Both the position numbers and the translations under genes were made by a program. Source: a virus. Taken from it: a DNA stretch of 37,541 nt. Positions 21,696 to 30,839 of this stretch are shown in pieces. The stretch covers positions 1-37,541 of the IMG/VR virus record IMGVR_UViG_3300046751_000183. One strand, 5' to 3'. The first letter of the stretch is position 1. Every line of letters begins with the position of its first letter. Below the pieces are notes generated by a model. That model saw only the letters and a program-made list of their open reading frames with translations, had not been told where the DNA came from and did not search any database.

Positions 21696-23977
21696 TGGCA
21701 GAACAAAGTATAAATATTAAAATCAAAGTTGACAAGCAAGGTAACGTAGAGCTTAAGTCACTTGAAAAGGGTTTTGATAAAATAAAAATAACAGCAAAAC
21801 AGGCATCTCAAGCTGCAAAACAACTGGGTGTTGATATAAGCAAGATTCAGAGTTCTGGAAATATAAATGTAGCTGCAAATGACTTTAATAAGTTAGGTAA
21901 AGCTATGTCTGGGGCTTCTGCCGCAGCAGGTGGAGCTACAGCATCAGTTCTTGAAGTTGGTCGTGTTATATCAGATGCTCCTTATGGTATTCGAGGTGTT
22001 GCCAACAACTTACAGCAATTAGCATCTAACTTTGCGTTTATGGCTAAACAAGCTGGAGGGGCAGGTGCTGCATTAAAAGCTATGGGTTCTGCATTAATGG
22101 GTCCTCTTGGTATATTAATAGCTGTTCAAGCTGTTATTGCGGCTTTTGATTACTTCTCACAAAACATTCAAGAAACAAAAAATCAATTAGGGGAATTAGA
22201 GGCACAATCATTAACAGAAAACGTAGTTAAACTTCATTTGCTTAGAGAAGCTGTAAACGACAGTAATGTAGCATTAGAAGATAAGATTTTAGCTCTGCAA
22301 AAAGCAGGAACTGAATTTGAAGAACTTAATGGATTCATAGACAACGGTACAATAGCTTTAGACTCTTTCAACTCTAAAATATCGGAGATGATTACAACAA
22401 TGAAGGAAGTTGCTTTTGCTAAAGCTGTTCTTAAGGAAACTGAGGAAGTTATGCAAAATTTCGTCAAGACTGTTGTAAAGGGAGTAGACCCTACATTTAT
22501 GGAAAAGACTGCTGCTATATTTAATCCTACAGGACCTTCAGCTCAAATGATGGCAGGAGCAAGATTCGCAAAAGATATTAAGGAATTTGATGAGCAATAT
22601 ACTAAGCTTTATAATATGTTGCTTGCAAAACAAGACGATAAAGATGGAATAGTTCTAGAGCATTTATTTGGAGACTCTAAAAAATCAGGTTCTGGCACAA
22701 GAAATAGAATTCTTAAACAGCAACTACTAGATATGTCTAAGCTAATACTTGATAGCTATAAAAAACAAGAGATGATGCTTGAGGAAAACGAGCTCAAGAA
22801 AATGGACATAAGACAGCGTTATGAAAGAGATGATGTAAAGAGAAGAAGAGATATGTTCTTAGAACGTCAAAAGCAACGTTTTGATGATTTCATGAAAAGT
22901 GCTAAGACTGACAAGCAGAAAGCTCAAGCTAGAAAAGTATGGAATGATAGTCAAATACAAGCAGAAGAAGAGTATCAAGAGGCACTTACTGCTTTAGGTA
23001 TTAAGCAAACTGCTGAAAGACAAGTTAAGATGCTAGAGTTAGAGCGTAAGTTTGCGGAAGAACTAGTAAATCAAAGACTAGCAAGAATAAAAGCTGACGA
23101 AAGTAGATTAGCCTCACTTAGAGCTGGGACAGGAGCAGGAGCTTTAAACAGACCTATGAGTGCTGTAGGTGCTGAAGATATAGAGGGTCAAAACGAAATG
23201 GCTAGACAGAGAATGGCTGCTGAACAGGAAAACTTTGAGAATGACCTACAAAGAAAGATAGAAAACCTAACAAATGAGGGCTTTAGTCTATTGGAAGCAG
23301 AACAAATGGTTGCTGGAGAAAGGCACGCATTTCAGATGAGCCAAGCAGAGCAAGAGATAGAACTAGAGCGTAACAAGATTGAAGCTAAGAGAAATATAAA
23401 TATGGAGTATGTTTCTTGGGTACAGGGTCTAGGTAATATATTTAAAGGTATTGCTGGAGAAAATGAAGCTTTAGCTACAGCTGCTTTGGTTTTAGAAAAG
23501 GGCTCTGCTATAGCAGGTGTTATAATAAAAACACAAGCTGCTAATGCTCAGATTACAACAAATATGCTTCAAGAACAAGGTGCTTATTACGCCGCAGCTG
23601 CTGGTTATACATTAATGCAGAATTTACCTGCCGCTAAGTTAGCTAAAGCAAACGCTGTTACTGCTGGTGCTTTAGGCAAGAAAAGAATACTTAAAAATAA
23701 CATAGGTTCTGCCATATCTATTGCTAAAATCGCAGCAACTACATTACAATCTAGAGGTGGTGCTGGTGGCGGTGGTGGAGCAGGAGATGAAGGCGGCGGA
23801 AGAACCTTTGACTTTAATTTAGTAGGCTCTACAGGTCAAGACCAGTTAGCACAAACTGTTGGAGGTCAATTCGGTCAAGGTCCTGTTCAAGCATATGTAG
23901 TTAGTTCTCAAATCACGTCTCAACAGCAACTAGACAATATGATAGAGTCTGACGCTACATTTGGAGGAGAAGATTAG
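21695..23977 (+). CDS. Tape measure protein
   Basis: 760 residues. N-terminal KIKVDKQGNVELKSLEKGFDKI is usual for tape measures; then Ala/Gly-rich helices, a hydrophobic stretch (about 134-158, MGPLGILIAVQAVIAAFDYF), a long coiled-coil middle rich in Glu/Lys/Arg/Gln (about 330-600), a second hydrophobic Ala-rich region (about 620-680) and a Gly-rich tail. It sets tail length and enters the host envelope during injection. By the rule of about 0.15 nm per residue the tail would be around 110 nm; this is an estimate. Confidence 0.85.
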   Translation: MAEQSINIKIKVDKQGNVELKSLEKGFDKIKITAKQASQAAKQLGVDISKIQSSGNINVAANDFNKLGKAMSGASAAAGGATASVLEVGRVISDAPYGIRGVANNLQQLASNFAFMAKQAGGAGAALKAMGSALMGPLGILIAVQAVIAAFDYFSQNIQETKNQLGELEAQSLTENVVKLHLLREAVNDSNVALEDKILALQKAGTEFEELNGFIDNGTIALDSFNSKISEMITTMKEVAFAKAVLKETEEVMQNFVKTVVKGVDPTFMEKTAAIFNPTGPSAQMMAGARFAKDIKEFDEQYTKLYNMLLAKQDDKDGIVLEHLFGDSKKSGSGTRNRILKQQLLDMSKLILDSYKKQEMMLEENELKKMDIRQRYERDDVKRRRDMFLERQKQRFDDFMKSAKTDKQKAQARKVWNDSQIQAEEEYQEALTALGIKQTAERQVKMLELERKFAEELVNQRLARIKADESRLASLRAGTGAGALNRPMSAVGAEDIEGQNEMARQRMAAEQENFENDLQRKIENLTNEGFSLLEAEQMVAGERHAFQMSQAEQEIELERNKIEAKRNINMEYVSWVQGLGNIFKGIAGENEALATAALVLEKGSAIAGVIIKTQAANAQITTNMLQEQGAYYAAAAGYTLMQNLPAAKLAKANAVTAGALGKKRILKNNIGSAISIAKIAATTLQSRGGAGGGGGAGDEGGGRTFDFNLVGSTGQDQLAQTVGGQFGQGPVQAYVVSSQITSQQQLDNMIESDATFGGED

Positions 23978-23995
23978 AAATAAAAAGAAAATTAA

Positions 23996-24011
23996 TTGTT
24001 ATAATATTATG
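23996..24011 (+). promoter_or_regulatory. Conserved start element TTGTTATAATATTATG
   Basis: Third copy, between the tape measure stop (23977) and the protease start (24009). An in-frame ATG at 23961 inside the tape measure gene is therefore probably not used. Confidence 0.55.
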
Positions 24012-25355
24012 GAAGACTTAGATATATTTGAATTATTCATAGACGAGGAAAATGAATGGGGTGGCATAGAGGCTATCTCTATCGTTGAAAATCCAGCAAT
24101 AGAAGAGGATTTTATAGCTCTTAAATCACAGGAAATAAAACTTGCTGAGGTAAACTCTGAAAAGCGTATATTAATGGGAGCTGCTTTAATTCCTAACAAG
24201 AAGATATACAGAAGAAATGGTGATAAAGAATACTACATACATTTCTCAGAAGATACTGTAAGAAAAGCATCACAGCTTTTTCTATCAAGGGGTAAGCAGA
24301 ATAACTCAACTTTAGAACACGAAGTAGAGCTAGGTGGTTTATCTGTTGTAGAGTCTTGGATAATAGAAGACGAAATACAAGATAAGTCTAGAAAATACAA
24401 TCTTAATATGCCTGTAGGAACTTGGATGGTTTCAGTTAAGGTAAATAATGATGAGATTTGGGAAGAGTTTATTAAGACTGAAAAGGTGAAAGGATTTAGC
24501 ATAGAAGGTTTCTTTAGTGACAAAAATCAAAACGGTCCTAAAGAAAGCGTTGAAGAAGAACTGTCTCCAGAAGACCTAGCTAAGATATATGAGATAGAAG
24601 AGATTTTAAGTGCGTATAATAACGTAGAATTAAAAACTTATAGTGATTATCCAAAGGCTGCTAGAAACAATGCTAAGAGAGCTTTAAAATGGAAGAAAGA
24701 GAATGGTAGTTCTTGTGGGACAAGTGTAGGTTGGACAAGAGCCGCTCAACTAGCTAGAGGTGCTAGCTTGAGTCGCTCAACGATTGCTAGAATGGCATCG
24801 TTTAAAAGACATCAACAACACAAAGACGTACCTTATTCTGAAGGATGCGGTGGTCTTATGTGGGATGCTTGGGGTGGCTCTGCTGGAGTTAACTGGGCTA
24901 TCAGTAAGCTAAAAAAGATAGACTCTGAGAAGATGGCTGAAGTAGGACCTAAAGGTGGTGTTAAGAGTAGTCCTAAAGCACCTAAATCAGATACACCTAA
25001 TAAAAACCCAAAAGGTGAAGGAAGTGCTAAGGGTGATGCTTCTGGTAAGACTGGAGCTAAGGTGTCTCAAAAAGACAGAAAGGCTTTGCAAAAAAAAGCT
25101 GATGAGTTTAATAAGAAATATAAAGAAAAGCTTGGATATGGCGTAACAGTTGGTATGTTAGCATCTGTATTTCAAAGAGGACTAGGTGCGTTTAACACTA
25201 GCCACTCTCCAAACGTAAAATCAGCAAGTCAATGGGCACACGCAAGAGTCAACGCTTTTATGTATTTAGTAAAGAATGGTAAACCGCAAAATGCTAAGTA
25301 TACTACTGATTACGATTTATTACCAGCTAAACATCCTAAATCAAGTAAAAAATGA
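24009..25355 (+). CDS. Head maturation protease (XkdF-like) with C-terminal extra domains
   Basis: 448 residues from the ATG at 24009. N terminus EAISIVENPAIEEDFIALK and RILMGAALIPNKKIYR, then EHEVELGGLSVVESWII and VGTWMVSVKVNNDEIWE up to KGFSIEGFF, the pattern of PBSX XkdF-type serine proteases that process the procapsid. After about residue 195 come two unrelated-looking parts: YPKAARNNAKRALKWKKENG...CGGLMWDAWGG (about 200-290) and, after a Lys/Ser/Gly linker, RGLGAFNTSHSP...WAHARVNAFMYLV (about 360-448), both resembling small stand-alone phage domains. Scaffold and capsid genes follow. Confidence 0.7.
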   Translation: MEDLDIFELFIDEENEWGGIEAISIVENPAIEEDFIALKSQEIKLAEVNSEKRILMGAALIPNKKIYRRNGDKEYYIHFSEDTVRKASQLFLSRGKQNNSTLEHEVELGGLSVVESWIIEDEIQDKSRKYNLNMPVGTWMVSVKVNNDEIWEEFIKTEKVKGFSIEGFFSDKNQNGPKESVEEELSPEDLAKIYEIEEILSAYNNVELKTYSDYPKAARNNAKRALKWKKENGSSCGTSVGWTRAAQLARGASLSRSTIARMASFKRHQQHKDVPYSEGCGGLMWDAWGGSAGVNWAISKLKKIDSEKMAEVGPKGGVKSSPKAPKSDTPNKNPKGEGSAKGDASGKTGAKVSQKDRKALQKKADEFNKKYKEKLGYGVTVGMLASVFQRGLGAFNTSHSPNVKSASQWAHARVNAFMYLVKNGKPQNAKYTTDYDLLPAKHPKSSKK

Positions 25356-25696
25356 GAGCAAAGTATTGCAAGTGCAAGAATACATACTGTATAAGCTGCT
25401 GCAAGGATTGCAATGCAGCTGATTACTGGAAACAAGGAATTGGAAATATAACAGGGACTCATTTTGTTGAAACTTGGCATGGATACAGAATACAAAGGTG
25501 TTCTGATTCTCACGTAAGTCACGTGCATATACACGATAGTCAGTTAACTGTTGGACAGACATATTATTTTACTCTAGAAAATAACCACAATGGTTGTTAT
25601 ACAGTTCTAGACACTCATCATTCAGAGGGTATACATATAAACACCGTATCTGTTGCTTATAGTGATTGCACAGAATGCGAGAATGCAAACCCTTAA
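25352..25696 (+). CDS. Cys/His-rich small protein, unknown
   Basis: 114 residues starting in an ATGA overlap. The N terminus is packed with cysteines (CKCKNTYCISCCKDC), the middle has a His cluster (HVSHVHIHD), and a last CTEC pair sits near the C terminus. The remainder is beta-rich (TYYFTLENNHNGCYTVL). Probably metal-binding or disulphide-linked. Placed between protease and scaffold, so it may be a capsid accessory or decoration protein; not recognised. Confidence 0.55.
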   Translation: MRAKYCKCKNTYCISCCKDCNAADYWKQGIGNITGTHFVETWHGYRIQRCSDSHVSHVHIHDSQLTVGQTYYFTLENNHNGCYTVLDTHHSEGIHINTVSVAYSDCTECENANP

Positions 25697-25749
25697 AAAT
25701 GAAATAAACTTTAATTTAATTGTTATACTAATATAAAAACCTTTAATTT

Positions 25750-26244
25750 ATGAAAGCTACAGAAATTTTAGAAAAGCTGCAAAATGTTTTTCTATCTACT
25801 GAGGCGGAAGTATCTGAGACTCCTGTTGAGGAAGTTAAAGAGGAATTATCTTCTGAAGAAGTGGTAGAAAATGTTGAGCAAGAAGTTCAAGAAGAAGTTA
25901 GCGAAGAAGTAGTAGAAGAAACTACTGAGCTAGCTGAAGAAGAAGTCGTAGAAGAAGAGGTAGTAGAAGAAGAAGCTGCTGCTCCAGAATACGCAACTAA
26001 AGAAGACCTATCAAAGATGAAACAAGAATTTATGGATGTTATCGAAGGTCTTATGAAAAAAGAAGAAGAATACCAAAAAGAAGTACCAGCAGAATTAAGC
26101 TCTGATGTTGATTTATCAGAAGATGCTGAAGAAATTTCTCACTCTCCTGAGTCTGGCATAGAAAGTAAAGCTAGATTTGTTATAGGTGGAAACAGACCAA
26201 TGACTACTAAAGACAGAGTGTTCAACAAAATGTTTAATAATTAA
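25750..26244 (+). CDS. Acidic scaffold-like protein
   Basis: 164 residues. A long Glu/Val low-complexity region (about 25-80, built from EEV/EVVEE units) is followed by a helix (TKEDLSKMKQEFMDVIEGLMKK) and a basic C terminus ending TTKDRVFNKMFNN. Acidic coiled-coil body plus basic tail directly upstream of the capsid gene is the usual profile of scaffolding proteins, which guide capsid assembly and are then removed, probably by the protease at 24009. Confidence 0.65.
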   Translation: MKATEILEKLQNVFLSTEAEVSETPVEEVKEELSSEEVVENVEQEVQEEVSEEVVEETTELAEEEVVEEEVVEEEAAAPEYATKEDLSKMKQEFMDVIEGLMKKEEEYQKEVPAELSSDVDLSEDAEEISHSPESGIESKARFVIGGNRPMTTKDRVFNKMFNN

Positions 26245-26259
26245 TTATTTTAAATAAAA

Positions 26260-27186
26260 ATGGCAACTACAACAACTATTACTACAACTTATGCTGGTGA
26301 GAAATTGCAAGGCTTTATCTCTGCTGCATTATTATCTGCTAACACTATTGAAAATGGTGGTGTAAGCGTTAAACCAAACATTAAATTTAAAGCTGTTATA
26401 AAATCACTTGCTACAGGTACTTTGATTGCTGATGACACTTGTGACTTTACAGACAGCTCTTCTGTAACTCTTGATGAAAGAATTCTTGAGCCAGAAACTT
26501 TCCAAGTTAACTTACAACTTTGTAAAGACGATTTTCGTTCTGACTGGGATGCTATCTCTATGGGATATTCTGCATTTGACAGCTTACCTCCATCTTTTGC
26601 TGATTATTTAGTAGCTCACGTTGCTGCTAAAGTAGCTGAAGAAATGGAAAGCACTATCTGGAGCGGAGCTAACGCTACTGCTGGACAGTTCGATGGATTT
26701 ACTACTTTATTTGCTGCTGATGGAACTGTAAATAGCGTAACTGGAACTACTGTTACTGCTGCTAACGTTATTGAAGAGATGGGGAAAGTAGTAGACGCTA
26801 TTCCTTCTGCTATCTACGGAAAAGAAGACCTTAAATTATACGTTTCTAAAAACGTTATGAAGGCTTACGTGAGAGCTTTAGGTGGATTTAGTGTTGCTGC
26901 AACGTCAAACGCTGGTACTGACAACAAAGGTACTCAATGGTATGACAACGGAGCGTTATCTTTCGATGGAATCTCTATCTTTATGGCTAACGGTCTTGGA
27001 GATGACAAAATGGTAGCTGCTCAGTCTTCAAACTTATACTTCGGTACAGGTGTTTTATCTGATTTAAACCAAGTAAAAGTTTTAGATATGGCTGACCTTG
27101 ATGGTTCTCAGAACGTAAGAGTAATTGCACGATTTACTGCTGGTATCCAGTACGGATTTGGTGCAGAGATTGTTTATTACGCTTAA
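26260..27186 (+). CDS. Major capsid protein (HK97-like fold expected)
   Basis: 308 residues. Position after protease and scaffold, compact size, high Ala/Thr/Gly content and an order of strands and helices typical of HK97-type capsids: an N-arm (TTTTITTTYAGEKLQGF), a P-domain with DSLPPSFADYLVAHVAAKVAEEMESTIW, then an A-domain with LKLYVSKNVMKAYVRAL and GISIFMANGL, ending in RVIARFTAGIQYGFGAEIVYY. Uses A-rich leader (AAAAATG). Followed by a strong terminator, consistent with high expression. Confidence 0.82.
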   Translation: MATTTTITTTYAGEKLQGFISAALLSANTIENGGVSVKPNIKFKAVIKSLATGTLIADDTCDFTDSSSVTLDERILEPETFQVNLQLCKDDFRSDWDAISMGYSAFDSLPPSFADYLVAHVAAKVAEEMESTIWSGANATAGQFDGFTTLFAADGTVNSVTGTTVTAANVIEEMGKVVDAIPSAIYGKEDLKLYVSKNVMKAYVRALGGFSVAATSNAGTDNKGTQWYDNGALSFDGISIFMANGLGDDKMVAAQSSNLYFGTGVLSDLNQVKVLDMADLDGSQNVRVIARFTAGIQYGFGAEIVYYA

Positions 27187-27208
27187 TAAACTGTTCATTT
27201 AATATATA

Positions 27209-27239
27209 GGGGGTGGGTGTCTATCCCATCCCCTTTTTT
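27209..27239 (+). terminator. Rho-independent terminator after the capsid gene
   Basis: GGGGGTGGG (27209-27217), 7-nt loop, CCCATCCCC (27225-27233), nine pairs with one G-U, then six T. The upstream ATTTAATATATAGGGGG looks like a worn copy of the GTTTAAT repeat. Confidence 0.85.
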
Positions 27240-27264
27240 GTTTAACTAATAAAAATATAAAATT

Positions 27265-27813
27265 ATGCCTTGTGATATAGCAACTGGAAGAACAGAAGCG
27301 TGTAAAGAGAGTGTTGGTGGATTAAGAAACATCTACATTGCAAACTTCGTTTCTGGACTTTTCGCTGATGTACTTGCGAACTTAGATTCTGATGAGCAAG
27401 TTACAGCATTAACAACTGACCTTGTTGTTTACAAATTCGAGCTAAGAGGAGATAACAATACTTTTGAGGAAACTAACGAGAACTCAAGAGATAATGGAAC
27501 TTCTTTCTGGACTCAGAGTGGAACAATAGCACTTAAAAAACAAGATGCTGCTACTCAAAAAGCTCTTAAATTACTTTCTTATGGAAGACCACATATCTTA
27601 ATTGAGGATTACAACGGTAACTTCCGTTTAGCTGGTGCTCAAAATGGTGTTGAAGTTTCTGTAGGTACTGCTACTGGTGGTGCAATGGGAGACTTAAATG
27701 GTTACAACATTACATTTGAAGGAAAAGAAAAAGAGCCTGCTTACTTTGTAGATTCTGCAATAGTAGGAGCTGGATTAGACTTTGACGTAAACACAACAGT
27801 TATTAACCCATAA
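27265..27813 (+). CDS. Putative major tail tube protein
   Basis: 182 residues, beta-rich. MPCDIATGRTEACKESVGGLRNIYIANF opens, then KFELRGDNNTFEETNENSRDNGTSFWTQ, a helix with AATQKALKLLSYGRPHILIEDYNGN, and GDLNGYNITFEGKEKEPAYFVDSAI at the end. The DNGT..W segment, the VEDNNGK-like strand and the DLNGYNxTFxGxE block are hallmarks I associate with tail tube proteins of Bacteroidota siphophages. Flanked by terminators on both sides, so probably strongly expressed on its own. Confidence 0.65.
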   Translation: MPCDIATGRTEACKESVGGLRNIYIANFVSGLFADVLANLDSDEQVTALTTDLVVYKFELRGDNNTFEETNENSRDNGTSFWTQSGTIALKKQDAATQKALKLLSYGRPHILIEDYNGNFRLAGAQNGVEVSVGTATGGAMGDLNGYNITFEGKEKEPAYFVDSAIVGAGLDFDVNTTVINP

Positions 27814-27836
27814 TAACTAAATATCTTTAACAAAGG

Positions 27837-27868
27837 AGGGCTACTGTTTAACACAGAGCCCTTTTTTT
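27837..27868 (+). terminator. Rho-independent terminator after the tube gene
   Basis: AGGGCT (27837-27842) pairs with AGCCCT (27857-27862), with an inner CTGT/ACAG stem and a bulged A, then a T-run to 27868. Confidence 0.8.
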
Positions 27869-27895
27869 ATTAAATAAAACAAAAACACCTATTTG

Positions 27896-27911
27896 TTGTT
27901 ATAATATTATG
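27896..27911 (+). promoter_or_regulatory. Conserved start element TTGTTATAATATTATG
   Basis: Fourth copy, identical over 16 bases to the one at 23996. It follows a terminator, so a promoter is needed here, which supports a promoter role for the element. Confidence 0.6.
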
Positions 27912-29600
27912 ACAATAGCAGACGTAAATAGCTTACCAACCATTACATTAAATGTTACAGGACGAGAAGGTTCTGGAACATCTGTTACTGTAATAAATCA
28001 AGAGTCTAAAGAGCATATACAAGCCTCTAGCTTTAGCTATACTCAAAACGAGTTATTAGTGGTTACACTAAGCGATGTTGACTTCTTAAACTCAATAGAA
28101 GAAACAACAACTCTTTCTGTTATATTGTATGATAACAATATTCCTTTGTATAGAGATATTGTTAGATTTAGTGGTGAGATGAATACTGCTAATGATTATA
28201 TAGCATATAACAATGAAGATGATTACTTCATATACGAAGCTCCAGATGATACTGATGCAGACAATGCAACTTCATACGGTGAAGATGATATTAGCGGATA
28301 CAGCCCTAGCTCTGGTTCTTCTGGCAGCTCTGGTTCTAGCTCTGGTTCTGGTTCTAGTTCTAATAACGAAGAAACTGGTTCAAGCTCTTCTACAACAATT
28401 ATACCTCAAAGTGCGTTAGCAGGTAAGTCTTTACTTACAGACCTTAACGATGATACTATAGTTGAATCTACAAATAACTCTGTTGTTTATGATACTAACA
28501 ATAATGGTAGAGGTGAAATGAAGTTAGGTAATAACTATACATACCTTCAATCAGTAGAGGAAACATTCGGAGACTTTAAAGTTCGTTCTGCTGAATACGG
28601 AACGTTTAACAGTTCACCATCATCATTAGAGGCTATAACTGTATATGACTATGACTTTAATGCTAATAATGGAAACTTCTATGGTTATTCTGCACAGTTT
28701 TTAGATGGCAGAAACCCAGACTTAGTAAATCATTTATCTAGGGACTTTGGGAACGACCCTGTAGGTAACAATATAGGTGAAAGACCTTATGCTCACTTTA
28801 TAAACGGTAGAGACAATCAGTTAAATGAAACAATAACTACTTTAAGGTTAAGAGAAGAGAATTCATTACCTATAACTAACTTTGAAAGAACAATATATGT
28901 AGAAGACTCTTCATATGGATTTAGTGTTGGAGATAGCGTATATTCAGACCAGTCAGGAACTTCATTAACAGACTTTGAAGATTCATTTGCTGATGTAGAT
29001 GATTTAAGCAGGTATCATTTTATATACAAGAACGGAAGTACTTGGCAACTAATAAAATGTACAGATGGTATTGTAACACACGTTGAAGATACGTCTGCTA
29101 ACTATATTAGATTCTCTGAAATGTATAGAGTATATACATATGGTAGTGCACCTAATTCACCAAGTGTAGGTACTACTTTTGAGGATAGAAAAACTTGGAT
29201 AGAGAGTATACTATCTCATAATACAACTGTATTTTATGAAGGTTCTGGGTTTGTAAATTACACAAACGCATTAGTTCAAGTAAATACTGCTGTCGAAAGA
29301 CACAGTCATAGATTACCTATTGACAATCAGGATAGCACTATAGCTCCTGTTGGAAGTAAGATTTTTGTTAGTACAGAGTCTACTAACACTCAAAGAGTAT
29401 TTCATAAACAAATAGCTACTGAAGATGCTATGCAGTCTGAGTACGTTCAAAACTCACCAAGTAGATATTATTTTCAGCTTTTAGCTCAAAAATACGACCC
29501 AGTATATCAGTTAAACTTTTATGAAATGCCTATGCTCTTTGTAGAGAAAGACAGATACACAGGTTTAATATCCAACAGAGCTTGGATTCAACCTCAATAA
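27909..29600 (+). CDS. Structural protein with Ser/Gly linker, possible fibre or adhesin
   Basis: 563 residues. N-terminal domain (1-115) of beta strands: PTITLNVTGREGSGTSVTV, ELLVVTLSDVDFLNS, LSVILYDNNIPLYRDIVRF. Then an acidic stretch and a low-complexity Ser/Gly linker (about 136-165). The C-terminal 390 residues form a distinct domain with many aromatic residues and no known motif. A small adaptor plus flexible linker plus large domain suggests a surface-exposed adhesin or fibre anchored by its N terminus. Its place between tube and portal is odd for a fibre. Confidence 0.5.
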   Translation: MTIADVNSLPTITLNVTGREGSGTSVTVINQESKEHIQASSFSYTQNELLVVTLSDVDFLNSIEETTTLSVILYDNNIPLYRDIVRFSGEMNTANDYIAYNNEDDYFIYEAPDDTDADNATSYGEDDISGYSPSSGSSGSSGSSSGSGSSSNNEETGSSSSTTIIPQSALAGKSLLTDLNDDTIVESTNNSVVYDTNNNGRGEMKLGNNYTYLQSVEETFGDFKVRSAEYGTFNSSPSSLEAITVYDYDFNANNGNFYGYSAQFLDGRNPDLVNHLSRDFGNDPVGNNIGERPYAHFINGRDNQLNETITTLRLREENSLPITNFERTIYVEDSSYGFSVGDSVYSDQSGTSLTDFEDSFADVDDLSRYHFIYKNGSTWQLIKCTDGIVTHVEDTSANYIRFSEMYRVYTYGSAPNSPSVGTTFEDRKTWIESILSHNTTVFYEGSGFVNYTNALVQVNTAVERHSHRLPIDNQDSTIAPVGSKIFVSTESTNTQRVFHKQIATEDAMQSEYVQNSPSRYYFQLLAQKYDPVYQLNFYEMPMLFVEKDRYTGLISNRAWIQPQ

Positions 29601-29618
29601 ATTATTATATAATTAAGA

Positions 29619-30839
29619 ATGGAAAGTAAAAACATTAGAGTAATAGAATTGTCAGGATACCAAACCCCTGTTGTTGAAGAGCAATACAACAAGGAGTGGG
29701 TTAAGTATGGTGAAGACAATAACTATTTTAAGACACTCATAGATAATTATATGGGTTCTCCAACAAATTCTAGATGTATCAATGGTATTGTTGATATGAT
29801 TGCAGGTAGAGGTTTAGAAGCTACAAATAGAGAAGAAAAACCTGAGCAGTATCTTGAAATGAGAAAGTTACTTAATAAAAAGACAGTTAAGCGTATTGCT
29901 CACGATTACAAAATGCTAGGTCAAGCTGCTATACAAGTAACATACAACAAAAGAAAGAATAGAATACTAAAAGTATCACATTTTCCTATGGAGACTCTTA
30001 GAGCTGAGAAATGCGACTCTAACGGTATTATAAGAGCGTATTACTACCATCCTAAGTGGTCAGAATATAAAACAACTGATAAACCAAAAAGAATACCTAC
30101 TTTTGGTAACGGTTCTAAGAAACAACAAAACGAACTTTATATTGTAAAACCATACAGAAGCGGATTTTATTATTATGCCCCTGTAGATTACAATGGTTGT
30201 TTACAGTATTGTAACTTAGAACAAGAGGTTTCTAATTATCATATAAACAACATTAAGAATGGTCTGCAACCAAGTTTATTGATTAACTTCAATAATGGCA
30301 CACCACCTGAAGAAACTCAAGCAGCTTTAGAGCGTAAGATATATGAGAAGTTCTCAGGTTCTAGCAATGCAGGTAAATTTATAATTGCATTTAACGAGTC
30401 ACAAGATACAAAGGCTGACATAGAGCCTATTCACTTGCCTGACGCTCATGCACAATATCAATTTATGTCTGATGAAGCTAGAGAAAAGATTATGTTAGGT
30501 CACGGTATTGTTTCTCCTATACTATTAGGTATTAAAGACAATACAGGTTTTGGTAACAATGCAGAAGAATTAAGAACTGCTGCTGTGCTTATGGATAACG
30601 TAATTATAAGACCTTTACAAGATGGTATTATAGAAGCCCTAGAAGAAATATTGAATTTCAATGGAATTGATTTAGACTTATACTTTATAACATTACAGCC
30701 TATTGAGTTTACAGAATTAGACAATATCTCTACTAAAGTAAAAAGAGAAGAAGAAACTGGAGAGAAACTAAGCTCACAAGTAGAGGTTGAAGAGTCTCCA
30801 GAAGAATCTGAAGTTGAACCTAAAGACGAAGAGGAGTAA
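29619..30839 (+). CDS. Portal protein
   Basis: 406 residues. N terminus: VKYGEDNNYFKTLIDNYMGSPTNSRCINGIVDMIAGRGL, the YGxDNxYP-like opening of this portal group; then DYKMLGQAAIQVTYNK, then LGHGIVSPILLGIKDNTGFGNNAEELRTA and an acidic, disordered tail rich in Glu. Forms the dodecameric ring through which TerL pumps DNA. Portals usually follow terL directly; here it is 17 kb away and after the capsid gene. Confidence 0.82.
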   Translation: MESKNIRVIELSGYQTPVVEEQYNKEWVKYGEDNNYFKTLIDNYMGSPTNSRCINGIVDMIAGRGLEATNREEKPEQYLEMRKLLNKKTVKRIAHDYKMLGQAAIQVTYNKRKNRILKVSHFPMETLRAEKCDSNGIIRAYYYHPKWSEYKTTDKPKRIPTFGNGSKKQQNELYIVKPYRSGFYYYAPVDYNGCLQYCNLEQEVSNYHINNIKNGLQPSLLINFNNGTPPEETQAALERKIYEKFSGSSNAGKFIIAFNESQDTKADIEPIHLPDAHAQYQFMSDEAREKIMLGHGIVSPILLGIKDNTGFGNNAEELRTAAVLMDNVIIRPLQDGIIEALEEILNFNGIDLDLYFITLQPIEFTELDNISTKVKREEETGEKLSSQVEVEESPEESEVEPKDEEE

